From Rhodobacter sp. CZR27 (GTDB lineage: Bacteria > Pseudomonadota > Alphaproteobacteria > Rhodobacterales > Rhodobacteraceae): a DNA stretch of 64,000 nt. Made by a program: the position numbers and the translations under genes. The stretch lies in assembly GCF_002407205.1 (NCBI RefSeq), contig NZ_CP023548.1, positions 2,628,501 to 2,692,500 on the forward strand, given 5' to 3'. Positions 7,942 through 16,714 of this stretch are shown here, piece by piece (the stretch's first letter is position 1; each line of letters starts with the position of its first letter). The notes beneath the pieces are model-generated. The model saw only the letters and a program-made list of their open reading frames with translations. It was not told where the DNA came from and ran no database searches.

Positions 7942-8474
7942 GCTTCGGTCTTCCCCGCCACGCGGAACTCGTCGACGGGCTTGAAGCCCATGCCCTTGCG
8001 CTGGCCCGACCAGCGGCGCGACAGCGCGATCAGGTGCAGCGCCGCCGCGGCCGCGCCGCCGCCCTTGTCCTGCCCGTCCGGCGCCGCGCGCACCACCGCC
8101 TGCTCGCGGTTCTCGACCGTCAGGATGCCGTTACCGATGCAGGCGCCCTGCAGGCCCAGAAGCATCAGGCCGCGGCTCGAATCGTTGCAGACCGTGTCGT
8201 AATGCGTGGTCTCGCCCCGGATCACGCAGCCAAGCGCGATGTAGCCGTCAAAATTGGCCTGCCGCTCGGCCATGGCGATTGCGCTTGGAACCTCAAGCGC
8301 GCCGGGGACCTCGACCAGGTCCCAGCTGGCGCTGCAGGACTCGATGGTGGCCTTCGCCCCCGCGATCAGGTCGTCGGCGATGTCGCGGTAATAGGGGGCC
8401 ACGACGATCAGCAGCTTCACCGGCTTCTCGAAGACGGGCAGCGGCAGGACGTGATGGGTTTCGGAACCGGCCAT
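7938..8474 (-). CDS. ribH: 6,7-dimethyl-8-ribityllumazine synthase
   Basis: Penultimate riboflavin step: condenses 5-amino-6-ribitylaminouracil with 3,4-dihydroxy-2-butanone 4-phosphate. 178 residues. Recognised from the central VPGALEVPSAIAMAERQANFDGYIALGCVIRGETTHYDTV, where the histidine of THYD is the proposed acid/base, and from DNGILTVEN-type segment GNGILTVENREQAV. An N-terminal extension of about 15 residues precedes the core. It starts three bases after the ribBX stop and overlaps nusB. Confidence 0.96.
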   Translation of the reverse strand: MAGSETHHVLPLPVFEKPVKLLIVVAPYYRDIADDLIAGAKATIESCSASWDLVEVPGALEVPSAIAMAERQANFDGYIALGCVIRGETTHYDTVCNDSSRGLMLLGLQGACIGNGILTVENREQAVVRAAPDGQDKGGGAAAAALHLIALSRRWSGQRKGMGFKPVDEFRVAGKTEA

Positions 8475-8477
8475 GGC

Positions 8478-9581
8478 TCAGCCCTCCGTGATGTGATGGG
8501 TGCCGACGATGGCGAGGCCATAGGCCTCGAGCCCCACCACCTTCGGCGCCTTGTGATTGGTGACGAGCACGATCTGCGACAGGCCCACCGCCGAAAGGAT
8601 CTGCGCGCCCAGCCCGTACTGGCGCAGCGTCTGCGGCGAAGCCTCGCCATCCATCACCAGCTTCATGGTGACGTCGCGCAAGAGGACGACGACGCCCCGC
8701 CCCTCCTGCGCGATCAGCCGCATGGCGCCGTGCAGGTCGCCCGAATGCGCCGAGCCGATGCCCAGCACGTCCTCCAGCGGGTTGAGCGCGTGCATCCGCA
8801 CAAGCACGGGCTCGCCATCCGTCACGTTGCCCTTCGACAGGACCACATGCTCGGCCCCCTGCGTGTCGTCGGCAAAGATCCGCATCAGCCAGTCGCCGCC
8901 GTAGCATGAGGTGACGTGCTTGACCGCCTTCTCCTTCACGAGGTTGTCGTGCCGGCGGCGGTAGGCGATCAGGTCCGAGATCGTGCCGATCTTCAGCCCA
9001 TGGCGCTGCGCGAAGCCGACGAGGTCGGGCAGGCGCGCCATCGTGCCGTCGTCGTTCATGATCTCGCAGATGACGCCCGACGGGTTGAGGCCGGCGAGGC
9101 GGCTCACGTCCACGGCGGCCTCGGTATGGCCGGCGCGCACCAGCACCCCGCCATCGCGGGCGCGCAGCGGGAAGACGTGGCCCGGGGTCGCGATGTCCTG
9201 CGGACCCTTGGAGGGATCGATGGCCACCGCCACGGTCCGCGCCCGGTCGGCCGCCGAGATGCCGGTGGTCACGCCCTCGCGCGCCTCGATCGAGATGGTG
9301 AAGGCGGTCTCGTGCCGCGAGGAATTCTTGGGCGCCATCAGGTGCAGGCCCAGCTGGTCCACCCGCGCCGAGGGCAGCGCGAGGCAGATCAGCCCGCGCC
9401 CATGCGTCGCCATGAAGTTGATCGCGGCCGGCGTGCACATCTGGGCCGGGATGACGAGGTCGCCCTCGTTCTCGCGGTCCTCGTGGTCGACGAGGATGAA
9501 CATCCGACCGTTGCGCGCGTCGTCGATGATCTCCTCAATAGGGGAGATCGCATCGGAATACTCGGTCTTCATCTGGGTCAT
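8478..9581 (-). CDS. ribBX: RibBX: DHBP synthase fused to inactive GTP cyclohydrolase II-like domain
   Basis: 367 residues. The N-terminal domain (about 1-200) is 3,4-dihydroxy-2-butanone 4-phosphate synthase with DHEDRENEGDLVIPA and THGRGLI acidic/metal sites, making the four-carbon unit of riboflavin. The C-terminal domain (about 205-367) has the GTP cyclohydrolase II fold, but the three zinc cysteines of the active family (in the C...RCDCG segment) are absent: HALNPLEDVLGIGSAHSGDLH stands there, and the RQEGRxIGL segment is missing. This is the RibBX variant described in proteobacteria, active only as DHBP synthase. The ATG at 9581 has GGAG seven bases upstream. First gene of ribBX-ribH-nusB. 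Confidence 0.9.
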   Translation of the reverse strand: MTQMKTEYSDAISPIEEIIDDARNGRMFILVDHEDRENEGDLVIPAQMCTPAAINFMATHGRGLICLALPSARVDQLGLHLMAPKNSSRHETAFTISIEAREGVTTGISAADRARTVAVAIDPSKGPQDIATPGHVFPLRARDGGVLVRAGHTEAAVDVSRLAGLNPSGVICEIMNDDGTMARLPDLVGFAQRHGLKIGTISDLIAYRRRHDNLVKEKAVKHVTSCYGGDWLMRIFADDTQGAEHVVLSKGNVTDGEPVLVRMHALNPLEDVLGIGSAHSGDLHGAMRLIAQEGRGVVVLLRDVTMKLVMDGEASPQTLRQYGLGAQILSAVGLSQIVLVTNHKAPKVVGLEAYGLAIVGTHHITEG

Positions 9582-9736
9582 CGCATCGCTCCGGGGATCA
9601 GACCAGCCCATAGCGCGCCCCGCCGACGAAGGCCAGAGCCTCGGCCCGCGGGCGGGGTCGGGCAATGCCTCCACCTCGCCCAGATCGTGCCCAATTCCCC
9701 GGGCAAAGTCGCGGCATATCAGACGGAGGAGCGGTC

Positions 9737-10813
9737 ATGGCAGGTTCGAAAGCGGTCTCGGCGGCGCTTGGCCATGGCCTGCGGGACAATGGATGGTTGA
9801 TCGCGCTTGCGCTGATCCACACGGCAACTGCCGGGATGATCGCCGTTACCCGGGACTTGCCCTACTTCAACGGCATGTTCAGGTCGCTCACCAACCTGGT
9901 CACCATTCTGATTCCCGTCTACCTGATGGTGCTGCTCATCTGGACCACTGCAAGGCTCGCCCTGCGCGAGCCGCGGTCGCGCCCGATCCGGACGCTGCTG
10001 GCCGAGATCCGCGACATCCTGTGCGACCTGCCGCGCATGGCGTCCGGCCTCATCGCGATGACCGCCACCGTCATGTTCTTCAACGCCTTCGCCTATCTGA
10101 AGGCGGTGCTCCCCGAACTGGCCCCCTTCACATGGGACACCACGCTCGCCAACCTCGACCGCACGCTGCACGGCGGGACCGACCCCTGGCGCCTGCTCAT
10201 GCCGCTACTCGGCACGCCGCTTGCCACAACCGCAATCAACGCCGCCTATCACTTCTGGTTCTTCCTGCTCTATTTCTTCCTGTTCGTGTCGAGCTTCACA
10301 CGGGTCAATCCCGAGGCGCGCCGCGCCTATCTGCTGGCGGGCGGGCTGATCTGGGCGCTCTGCGGCAACCTCACCGCGATCCTCTTCTCGTCGGCGGGGC
10401 CCTGCTACTATGCGCTGCTCGGTCTCGGGGACCGGTTCGAACCGCTGATGACCGCACTGCGCCAGTTCAACGAGACGAGCCCGGTCTGGTCGCTCAACGT
10501 CCAGAACCTGCTCTGGAGCGGTTACACCGCCGAGTCCACCATGCGAGGCATCTCCGCCTTTCCCAGCATGCATGTGGCCAGCACGACCCTGATGATGCTC
10601 TACGCCTTTACATGGAAACGCTGGGCGGGCTGGAGCATGGTCGTCTTCCTCGGGCTGATCATGGCGGGCTCCGTCCACCTCGGCTGGCACTACGCGGTGG
10701 ACGGCTATGCCTCGATCGCGCTGACCCTCGCCTGCTGGCGGGTGGCGCGGCTCGTCACCTCGTCGGGCCGCCCTGCCCCGGCCGAAGCCGCGCCTCAGCC
10801 GGCCGGCATGTAG
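9737..10813 (+). CDS. PAP2-superfamily membrane phosphatase/phosphotransferase
   Basis: 358 residues, about six predicted membrane helices. It carries the PAP2_3-type signature SAFPSMHVASTTL followed by GWHYAVDGYA, the two histidine motifs of the vanadium-chloroperoxidase/phosphatidic-acid-phosphatase fold. Relatives of this branch include inositol-phosphoceramide-synthase-like enzymes, so the substrate may be a lipid phosphate in the inner membrane; the actual substrate is unknown. GGAGGA lies upstream of the ATG at 9737. Its 3' end overlaps the convergent gene by 19 bases. Confidence 0.83.
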   Translation: MAGSKAVSAALGHGLRDNGWLIALALIHTATAGMIAVTRDLPYFNGMFRSLTNLVTILIPVYLMVLLIWTTARLALREPRSRPIRTLLAEIRDILCDLPRMASGLIAMTATVMFFNAFAYLKAVLPELAPFTWDTTLANLDRTLHGGTDPWRLLMPLLGTPLATTAINAAYHFWFFLLYFFLFVSSFTRVNPEARRAYLLAGGLIWALCGNLTAILFSSAGPCYYALLGLGDRFEPLMTALRQFNETSPVWSLNVQNLLWSGYTAESTMRGISAFPSMHVASTTLMMLYAFTWKRWAGWSMVVFLGLIMAGSVHLGWHYAVDGYASIALTLACWRVARLVTSSGRPAPAEAAPQPAGM

Positions 10814-11361
10814 CGGTCGGCCGCAATATAGGCGGCCAGCCGCGCCGCCTCGGCCCATTCCCGCTCGCCTGCCGCATCGCCGACAAGGATGACCTGATCG
10901 GACGGGATGCGACCAAGGGCCGTCCGCAGCCTCCGGCGCTGCTCTGACCAGCCGGCGAAGGGCGGCGGCGCCGGATGGGCACCCTCCAGAAGCCCGCCCG
11001 CCGCGGCAAGCAGGGCATCGGGCAGCAGCCGGCCCTGCGCAAGTCCGATGCGCCCGACCGCAAGCCGCTCGAGGCGGGCCGCCCGATCGGCAGGAAGCCC
11101 CTGACCGGGAAAGACCCGCAGCGCGTTTGACGAGAACAGGAAGGCCACCACGTCATGCCCGGTGGAGGCCCGGACCGAGGCATAGGTGCGGTAGTCCAGC
11201 CCAAGCTCGGCCGCCCGGCGCACCCGGTTGCGCAGGATCTCGATCGGCAGCGTGGGCAGAAGGTCGGCCCGCGCCTTCGTCCAGCAGTGCAGGCGCCAGC
11301 CCCGTCCCGGCTCCAGCGCGGGGCCCCGATTGTGGCCGCGGCCGGGGGGCTCGGCGACCAT
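10795..11361 (-). CDS. Conserved hypothetical protein upstream-coupled with ribE region
   Basis: 188 residues, no signal peptide or membrane segment. The N-terminus (AEPPGRGHNRGPALEPGRGWRLHCW) has the GHNRGP motif seen in several short alphaproteobacterial proteins; the middle is helical with TLPIEILRNRVRRAAELGLDYRTYASVRASTGHDVVAFLFSS. No catalytic motif recognised. It begins one base after the ribE stop in the same direction, so it is probably co-transcribed with ribE. Not the same as any family I can name; function unknown. Confidence 0.7.
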   Translation of the reverse strand: MVAEPPGRGHNRGPALEPGRGWRLHCWTKARADLLPTLPIEILRNRVRRAAELGLDYRTYASVRASTGHDVVAFLFSSNALRVFPGQGLPADRAARLERLAVGRIGLAQGRLLPDALLAAAGGLLEGAHPAPPPFAGWSEQRRRLRTALGRIPSDQVILVGDAAGEREWAEAARLAAYIAADRYMPAG

Positions 11362-11362
11362 C

Positions 11363-11959
11363 TCAGGCGAACTCGTTCAGCCGTGCGACATAGCGCGCCA
11401 GCGTGTCGATCTCGAGGTTGACCCGGTCCCCGGGCGCGATCCCGCCCCAGGTGGTCACTTCCTGAGTATGCGGGATGAAATTGATGCCGAACTCGGCCCC
11501 CGCCACCTCGTTCACCGTCAGCGAGGTGCCGTTCAGCGCGACCGAACCCTTGGGCGCGATAAACCGCGCGAGCGCCTCGGGCGCGCGGAAGGTCACGCGG
11601 ACGCTGTCGCCCTCGGGCGCGACGCGCACCACCTCGGCCACGCCGTCGACATGGCCCGAGACGATGTGGCCGCCCAGTTCGTCCCCCACCTTCAGCGCCC
11701 GTTCGAGATTGACGCGCTGCCCGACCTGCCAGCCGCCGAGGATGGTCTTGGACAGCGTCTCGCCCGAGATGGAGACCTCGAACCAGCCCTCGGGCTCGGT
11801 TCCGGTGGCGACCACGGTGAGGCAGACGCCGTCGCAGGCGATCGAGGCGCCGATGTCGATCGAGGCCACGTCATGGGCCGTGGCGATCCGGGCGCGCAGA
11901 TCGCCCCTCCGCTCCAGTTCCAGCACGCGGCCGATGTCGGTGACGATCCCGGTGAACAT
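11363..11959 (-). CDS. ribE: Riboflavin synthase alpha chain
   Basis: Final riboflavin step: dismutation of two 6,7-dimethyl-8-ribityllumazine molecules. 198 residues forming two tandem lumazine-binding beta-barrels. It begins MFTGIVTDIGRVLELERRGD; repeat 1 carries SIACDGVCLTVV and repeat 2 GSVALNGTSLTVNEV, the matching substrate loops. The start at 11959 follows AAGGAGG by five bases. The frame remains open far upstream opposite the kps genes, but that is only GC-rich shadow. It completes, with ribBX and ribH, three riboflavin genes within 4 kb. Confidence 0.96.
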   Translation of the reverse strand: MFTGIVTDIGRVLELERRGDLRARIATAHDVASIDIGASIACDGVCLTVVATGTEPEGWFEVSISGETLSKTILGGWQVGQRVNLERALKVGDELGGHIVSGHVDGVAEVVRVAPEGDSVRVTFRAPEALARFIAPKGSVALNGTSLTVNEVAGAEFGINFIPHTQEVTTWGGIAPGDRVNLEIDTLARYVARLNEFA

Positions 11960-12127
11960 GACGCCTCCTTGCCTTGTGACCCCAGACCTAGCCTCGCCCC
12001 GTGGGCCGCGCAACCCGGCGGAACGAGGCGGCAACGCCACACCGGCACCCTGCCGTGAACGACGCCATTCCGCTTTGCCCGCCGCTCGGCGATTGTGCAG
12101 CACGAGACTTGCCACGGAGGACCCGTC

Positions 12128-13420
12128 TTGGCCGGCGCATCGCGGAGGTTCCTGTTCCTGCAGGGCCCGCACGGACCCTTCTTCTGGAGCCTCGGCCGAA
12201 GGATCAGGGCCGCGGGCGCCGATGTGCTGCGTGTGGGCTTCAACTTCGGTGACCGGGCGTTCTGGCCGGAGCGGACAGGCTTCATCCCGTTCCGCGGCAG
12301 CCCCGCCGACTGGCCCGCGACCTTCCACGACATCCTTCGCGCGCGGGGGATCACCGACCTTGTGCTCTACGGCGACACACGGCCCGTCCATGCCCAGGCC
12401 ATCGCCATTGCCCGGGCCGAGGGCCTGACCGTCCACGTCTTCGAGGAAGGCTATCTCAGGCCCTCCTGGGTGACCTACGAGCGTGGCGGCGCGAACGGCC
12501 ACTCGCGCCTCATGGAGCTGACGGTTCCCATGATGCGGCAGGCTCTCGGCCCGCGCGAGCCGGATCTGCAGGAAGCCCCGGCCCGCTGGGGCGACATGAC
12601 GCAGCACATGATCTGGGGCGCGCTTTACCACGGCCTCGTGATGGCCGGCGGGCGGGCCTATCCGGGCTTCCGGCCGCACCGCACGCTTTCCGTGCCGCAG
12701 GAGTTCCGGCTGCATCTGCGCCGGCTTGCGCTTCTGCCCCTGCACAGGCTGGAACGGATGGCGGCGACGGCGCGGATCCTGCTGGGAAGCTTTCCCTATC
12801 ATCTCGTCCTGCTGCAGCTCGAACATGATTCGAGCTTCACGATGCACAGCCCCTACACCTCGATGGCCGAGTTCATCGAGGAGGTGACCCGCGCCTTCGC
12901 CGAAGGGGCGCCACCGCACCACCACCTCGTCTTCAAGGCCCATCCGCTCGAGGACGGGCGGGCGCCGCTCGCGTCCCGGATCCGGCAGTCGGCGCGGCGG
13001 CACGGGCTGAACGGACGCGTGCATTTCGTGCGGGGCGGAAAACTTGCCCGGCTGCTCGCGGAGGCGCGCAGCGCGGTCACGGTGAACTCGACAGCCGGGC
13101 AGCAGGCGCTGTGGCGCGGGCTGCCGGTGCGCACCCTCGGCACCTCGGTCTACTCGAAGCCGGGACTGGTCTCGTCTCAGCCGCTGGCCGGGTTCTTCGC
13201 GCGACCCGAGCCGCCGGACCGCGGCGCCTACCGCGCCTATCGCAGCTTCCTGCTGGCAACCTCGCAGGTTCCGGGCGGCTTCTATTCGATGCGGGGGCGC
13301 CGCAGGCTGCTGCGCACGATCTTGGACATGATGCTGGACCCGCAGGATCCCTATGCCACGCCCGGGGTCGCGCCCGCGATCCTCAGGCAACAGTTGCACA
13401 TCCATTCCGCCATGAGGTAG
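12128..13420 (+). CDS. kpsS: KpsS-type capsular polysaccharide protein (Kdo transferase family)
   Basis: 430 residues. KpsS-family proteins are cytosolic retaining beta-Kdo transferases that with KpsC build the poly-Kdo linker joining group 2 capsules to phosphatidylglycerol. Recognised from FLFLQGPHGPFFWSLGRRI at the N-terminus, VHVFEEGYLRPSWVTYERGGANGHS in the middle and SAVTVNSTAGQQALWRGLPVRTLG near the C-terminus. The best start is the TTG at 12128, with GGAGG seven bases upstream; an upstream GTG at 12095 is in frame but has no ribosome site. Head of a three-gene capsule group, divergent from ribE. Confidence 0.87.
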   Translation: MAGASRRFLFLQGPHGPFFWSLGRRIRAAGADVLRVGFNFGDRAFWPERTGFIPFRGSPADWPATFHDILRARGITDLVLYGDTRPVHAQAIAIARAEGLTVHVFEEGYLRPSWVTYERGGANGHSRLMELTVPMMRQALGPREPDLQEAPARWGDMTQHMIWGALYHGLVMAGGRAYPGFRPHRTLSVPQEFRLHLRRLALLPLHRLERMAATARILLGSFPYHLVLLQLEHDSSFTMHSPYTSMAEFIEEVTRAFAEGAPPHHHLVFKAHPLEDGRAPLASRIRQSARRHGLNGRVHFVRGGKLARLLAEARSAVTVNSTAGQQALWRGLPVRTLGTSVYSKPGLVSSQPLAGFFARPEPPDRGAYRAYRSFLLATSQVPGGFYSMRGRRRLLRTILDMMLDPQDPYATPGVAPAILRQQLHIHSAMR

Positions 13421-13496
13421 GGCAGTCTGGCAATCGACCTCGGGTTCCGGTAGCTTCGCCGCAAAACCTGAGGCAAATCCACAAGGAGCCGGGGCA

Positions 13497-14630
13497 GTGA
13501 ACAAATCGGCAGTCAGGGGAGCGAGGGCGCTCACTCTTGTTGTGCTCGTGTCCGCCGTGGCCGCCTGCGGTCTGCCCCGCTCGGGTCCGAACAAGAGCGA
13601 GATCTTCGCCGGCTCGGTGCTGAAGGATGGCAACGCCTTCGTCGTGCCGGTGAACAGCTTCGTCAGCCGCGCAACCGCGGTGACCCCTGCCTTCGGCTTC
13701 AGCTCCGCCTTCCGCGGCGCGGGTCTCGTCGGCTCGGACGTGATCGCGGCCGGCGACACGCTCGGTATCACGGTGTTCGAGAACGTGCGCGACGACCCGC
13801 TTCTCGGCAACACCGGCCAGCGCGTCTCGTCGCTCGACCAGGTGCAGGTCGATGGCGACGGCTTCATCTACGTACCCTATGCCGGCCGCATCAAGGCCGC
13901 CGGACAGACGCCCGAAGGGCTGCGGCAGGTCATCACCAGCAAGCTCGACACCCAGACGCCCGACCCGCAGGTCTCGGTCCAGCGACTTGCGGGCGACGGC
14001 ACCTCGGTCACCGTCTCGGGCGCGGTTGGCCGCCAGGGCGTCTTCCCGATCGAGCGGCCCACGCGGACCCTCTCGGCGATGCTGGCGCAGGCCGGGGGCA
14101 CCACCGTCCCGGTGACCACCGCCATCGTCCGCGTCACCCGGGACGGACGCACCAGCCAGATCTGGCTGGAGGATCTCTATGACAATCCCGCCCTCGACAT
14201 CGCACTCCGCCCCGGCGACGTGATCGTGGTCGAGGAGGACACCCGCTCGTTCGTGGCGCTTGGCGCCACCGGCAACCAGACCCGCATCCAGTTCGAGACC
14301 CAGAACGTCACGGCGCTGGAGGCGCTGGCGCAGGTCGGCGGCCTGAACACCAATCTGGCCGATCCGAAGGGCGTGTTCGTCCTGCGCGACGAGCCCGACC
14401 ATATCGCGAATGCGGTGCTGGGGCGGAAGGATCTCGTGGGGGACCAGCGCATGGTCTACGTGCTCGACCTGACGCAGCCGACCGGCCTCTTCGAGGCGCG
14501 CGACTTCATGATCCGGGACGGCGATACCGTCTATGTGACCGAGGCGCCCTTCGTGCAGTGGCAGAAGACGCTCAGCGCGATCACCGGGGCAACCGGCGCC
14601 GCCAACCAGGCGTCGAACCTCGGCAACTGA
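13497..14630 (+). CDS. Outer-membrane polysaccharide export lipoprotein (Wza/KpsD-like)
   Basis: 377 residues, GTG start with AAGGAG upstream. Signal peptide with lipobox (VSAVAAC, lipid anchor at the cysteine near residue 24). A Poly_export domain follows (AAGDTLGITVFENV ... VDGDGFIYVPYAGRIKAAGQTPEGLRQVI), then two SLBB-type repeats (VTVSGAVGRQGVFPIE; ALGATGNQTRIQF). Proteins of this family form the outer-membrane channel for capsule or exopolysaccharide. It lies between kpsS and kpsC, which supports capsule export. Whether it pairs with a KpsE/Wzc-type co-polymerase cannot be seen in the window. Confidence 0.88.
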   Translation: MNKSAVRGARALTLVVLVSAVAACGLPRSGPNKSEIFAGSVLKDGNAFVVPVNSFVSRATAVTPAFGFSSAFRGAGLVGSDVIAAGDTLGITVFENVRDDPLLGNTGQRVSSLDQVQVDGDGFIYVPYAGRIKAAGQTPEGLRQVITSKLDTQTPDPQVSVQRLAGDGTSVTVSGAVGRQGVFPIERPTRTLSAMLAQAGGTTVPVTTAIVRVTRDGRTSQIWLEDLYDNPALDIALRPGDVIVVEEDTRSFVALGATGNQTRIQFETQNVTALEALAQVGGLNTNLADPKGVFVLRDEPDHIANAVLGRKDLVGDQRMVYVLDLTQPTGLFEARDFMIRDGDTVYVTEAPFVQWQKTLSAITGATGAANQASNLGN

Positions 14631-14635
14631 GCGCC

Positions 14636-16675
14636 TTGACAGCGCCCGACCCTTCCAGAGCCGCCGGTCTTCCCCGGCGGCTCTTCTGCTTCAACGCGGG
14701 CTTCCTGCGCGAGCCGCGGCTGCGCCGCATCCTGACGCTGGCCGGGCACGAGCTGCGCCTCGGCCTGCCGGGCGCGTCGGATGGCATCGTCGTCTGGGGC
14801 CGGAGCCCGACCGCCCATCGCGGCGAGGGTCTTGCGGCCCGTTGGAACCTGCCGCTGGTCCGGGTCGAGGATGCCTTCCTGCGGTCGATCCGGCCGGGCC
14901 GCAGCGGCGATGCGCCGCTTGGCCTGTTCATCGGCCGGGGGGTCCATTTCGACCCTTCGGCGCCGTCCGATCTCGAAAGGCTGCTGGCCGGCGATCCGCT
15001 GGACGACAGGCACCTGCTGGACCGCGCGCAGGACGGGATAGCACGGCTGCGCCACCTGCACCTGTCGAAATACAACGACTGCGATCCAGCGGTTCCGGCG
15101 CCCCCGCCCGGATACGTGCTGCTGGTGGACCAGACGCGGGGCGACGCCGCGGTCCGCTGCTCCGGGGCCAGCGAGGCGCGCTTCCGCGGGATGCTGGCCC
15201 TTGCGCAGGACGAGCATCCCGGCGCGCCCATCGTGGTGAAGCTGCATCCCGAGAGCCGGCTGGGGCTGCGGCCCGGTCATTTCGGGCCGGCAGACCGGTC
15301 GTCGCGGGTCAGCCTCTGCGACGGGCCGGTCTCGCCCTGGCATCTGCTCGAGGGGGCGCGCGCCGTCTACACCGTCTCGTCCCAGCTGGGGTTCGAGGCG
15401 ATCCTGGCGGGGCACCGGCCGGTGGTCCTGGGCCAGCCGTTCTATGCCGGCTGGGGCTTGACCGATGACCGCGCGCCACCGCTGCGCCGCGGGCGCCGAC
15501 TGACGCGGGCCCAGCTCTTTGCCGCGGCGATGATCCTTGCGCCGGTGTGGTATGACCCCTGCCGCGACCGGCTCTGCCGGTTCGAGGAGGCGGTGGACCA
15601 GCTCGAGGCCGAGGTACGCGCCCATCGCGAGGACCGGCACGGGCATGTCGCGCTGGGGATGCGCCTCTGGAAGCGGCGGCGGCTGTCCGAGGTCTTCGGC
15701 GGCGAGCGGCCGCTCCGCTTCGTGCGGACAGCGGCAGGAGCGGACGCCAGCGGCCGGCCGGTGCTGGTCTGGGGCAGCCCGCCGGTCGATCTGGCCGCAC
15801 CGATGGTGCGGCGGGTCGAGGACGGCTTCCTGCGCTCCCGCGGCCTCGGCGCGCAGCTCGTGCCGCCGCTCAGCCTCGTGGCCGATGATCTGGGCATCCA
15901 CTACGACCCGAGCCGGGAAAGCCGGCTGGAGCGGCTGATCCTGTCTGGGCCCCCACCGGGAGGGCGGGCCCGCGCCGACCGGCTGCGCCGGAGCCTGATC
16001 CAGGCGGGCCTTGGCAAGTACAACCTCGGCGGCCGCCTTGGCGCGTTGCCGGAGGGTCACCGCATCCTGGTGCCGGGACAGGTGGAGGACGATGCTTCAA
16101 TCCGCCTGGGCACCGGCGAGGTGCGGACAAACCTGGCCCTTCTGCGCGCAGTGCGCGAGGCGAATCCCGAGGCCGTGGTGGTCTACAAGCCGCATCCCGA
16201 CGTGGAGGCCGGGCTTCGCCCCGGCCGCATCGACGCCCGCGGACTGGCCGACGCGGTTGCCGCAAGGGCCGATCCCGTCGGCCTGATCGACGCCTGCCAC
16301 GAGGTTTGGACCATGACCTCCCTTCTGGGGTTCGAGGCGCTGATCCGCGGCCGCCCCGTGACCTGCCTCGGCACTCCTTTCTACGCCGGCTGGGGCCTGA
16401 CCCGCGATCTGGGCCCGGTGCCGGATCGCCGGCTGCGCAGCCCCGAGGGCGGTCCCCTGCCCCGACCGAGCCTCGAGGCCCTGATCCACGCCGCCCTGAT
16501 CGCCTATCCCCGCTATTTCGATCCGGTCGCCCGCCGCGCCTGTCCGCCGGAAGTCGTCGTCGAGAGGCTGGCGCAGGGAGCGCTGCTCCCGGCGGACCGT
16601 CTGAGCCGGCTTCTCGCGAAGCTGCAGGGCACCACGGCCGGCCTGCGGCCGCTCTGGTATCGCGGCAGCCGATAG
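14636..16675 (+). CDS. kpsC: KpsC-type capsular polysaccharide beta-Kdo transferase
   Basis: 679 residues with an internal duplication typical of KpsC: two glycosyltransferase modules. Each has VRVEDAFLRS / RVEDGFLRSRG, then GVHFDPS / GIHYDPS, KYN, VVKLHPES / VVYKPHPD, QLGFEAILAGHRP / LLGFEALIRGRP and QPFYAGWGLTDD / TPFYAGWGLTRD. The two modules add alternating Kdo residues to the lipid-linked capsule primer. Start is uncertain: the TTG at 14636, six bases after the preceding stop, fits module 1, but no good ribosome site is visible. Last gene of the capsule group. Confidence 0.88.
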   Translation: MTAPDPSRAAGLPRRLFCFNAGFLREPRLRRILTLAGHELRLGLPGASDGIVVWGRSPTAHRGEGLAARWNLPLVRVEDAFLRSIRPGRSGDAPLGLFIGRGVHFDPSAPSDLERLLAGDPLDDRHLLDRAQDGIARLRHLHLSKYNDCDPAVPAPPPGYVLLVDQTRGDAAVRCSGASEARFRGMLALAQDEHPGAPIVVKLHPESRLGLRPGHFGPADRSSRVSLCDGPVSPWHLLEGARAVYTVSSQLGFEAILAGHRPVVLGQPFYAGWGLTDDRAPPLRRGRRLTRAQLFAAAMILAPVWYDPCRDRLCRFEEAVDQLEAEVRAHREDRHGHVALGMRLWKRRRLSEVFGGERPLRFVRTAAGADASGRPVLVWGSPPVDLAAPMVRRVEDGFLRSRGLGAQLVPPLSLVADDLGIHYDPSRESRLERLILSGPPPGGRARADRLRRSLIQAGLGKYNLGGRLGALPEGHRILVPGQVEDDASIRLGTGEVRTNLALLRAVREANPEAVVVYKPHPDVEAGLRPGRIDARGLADAVAARADPVGLIDACHEVWTMTSLLGFEALIRGRPVTCLGTPFYAGWGLTRDLGPVPDRRLRSPEGGPLPRPSLEALIHAALIAYPRYFDPVARRACPPEVVVERLAQGALLPADRLSRLLAKLQGTTAGLRPLWYRGSR

Positions 16676-16714
16676 GCTGTTCCTGCGGGGGCGGCAGGTC
16701 CGCGGCCGGCCAAG

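Noticed and set aside
11960..13867. Upstream extension of the ribE frame to more than 800 codons
   Set aside because: Riboflavin synthase starts at MFTGIV with a strong ribosome site; the extension is antisense to kpsS.
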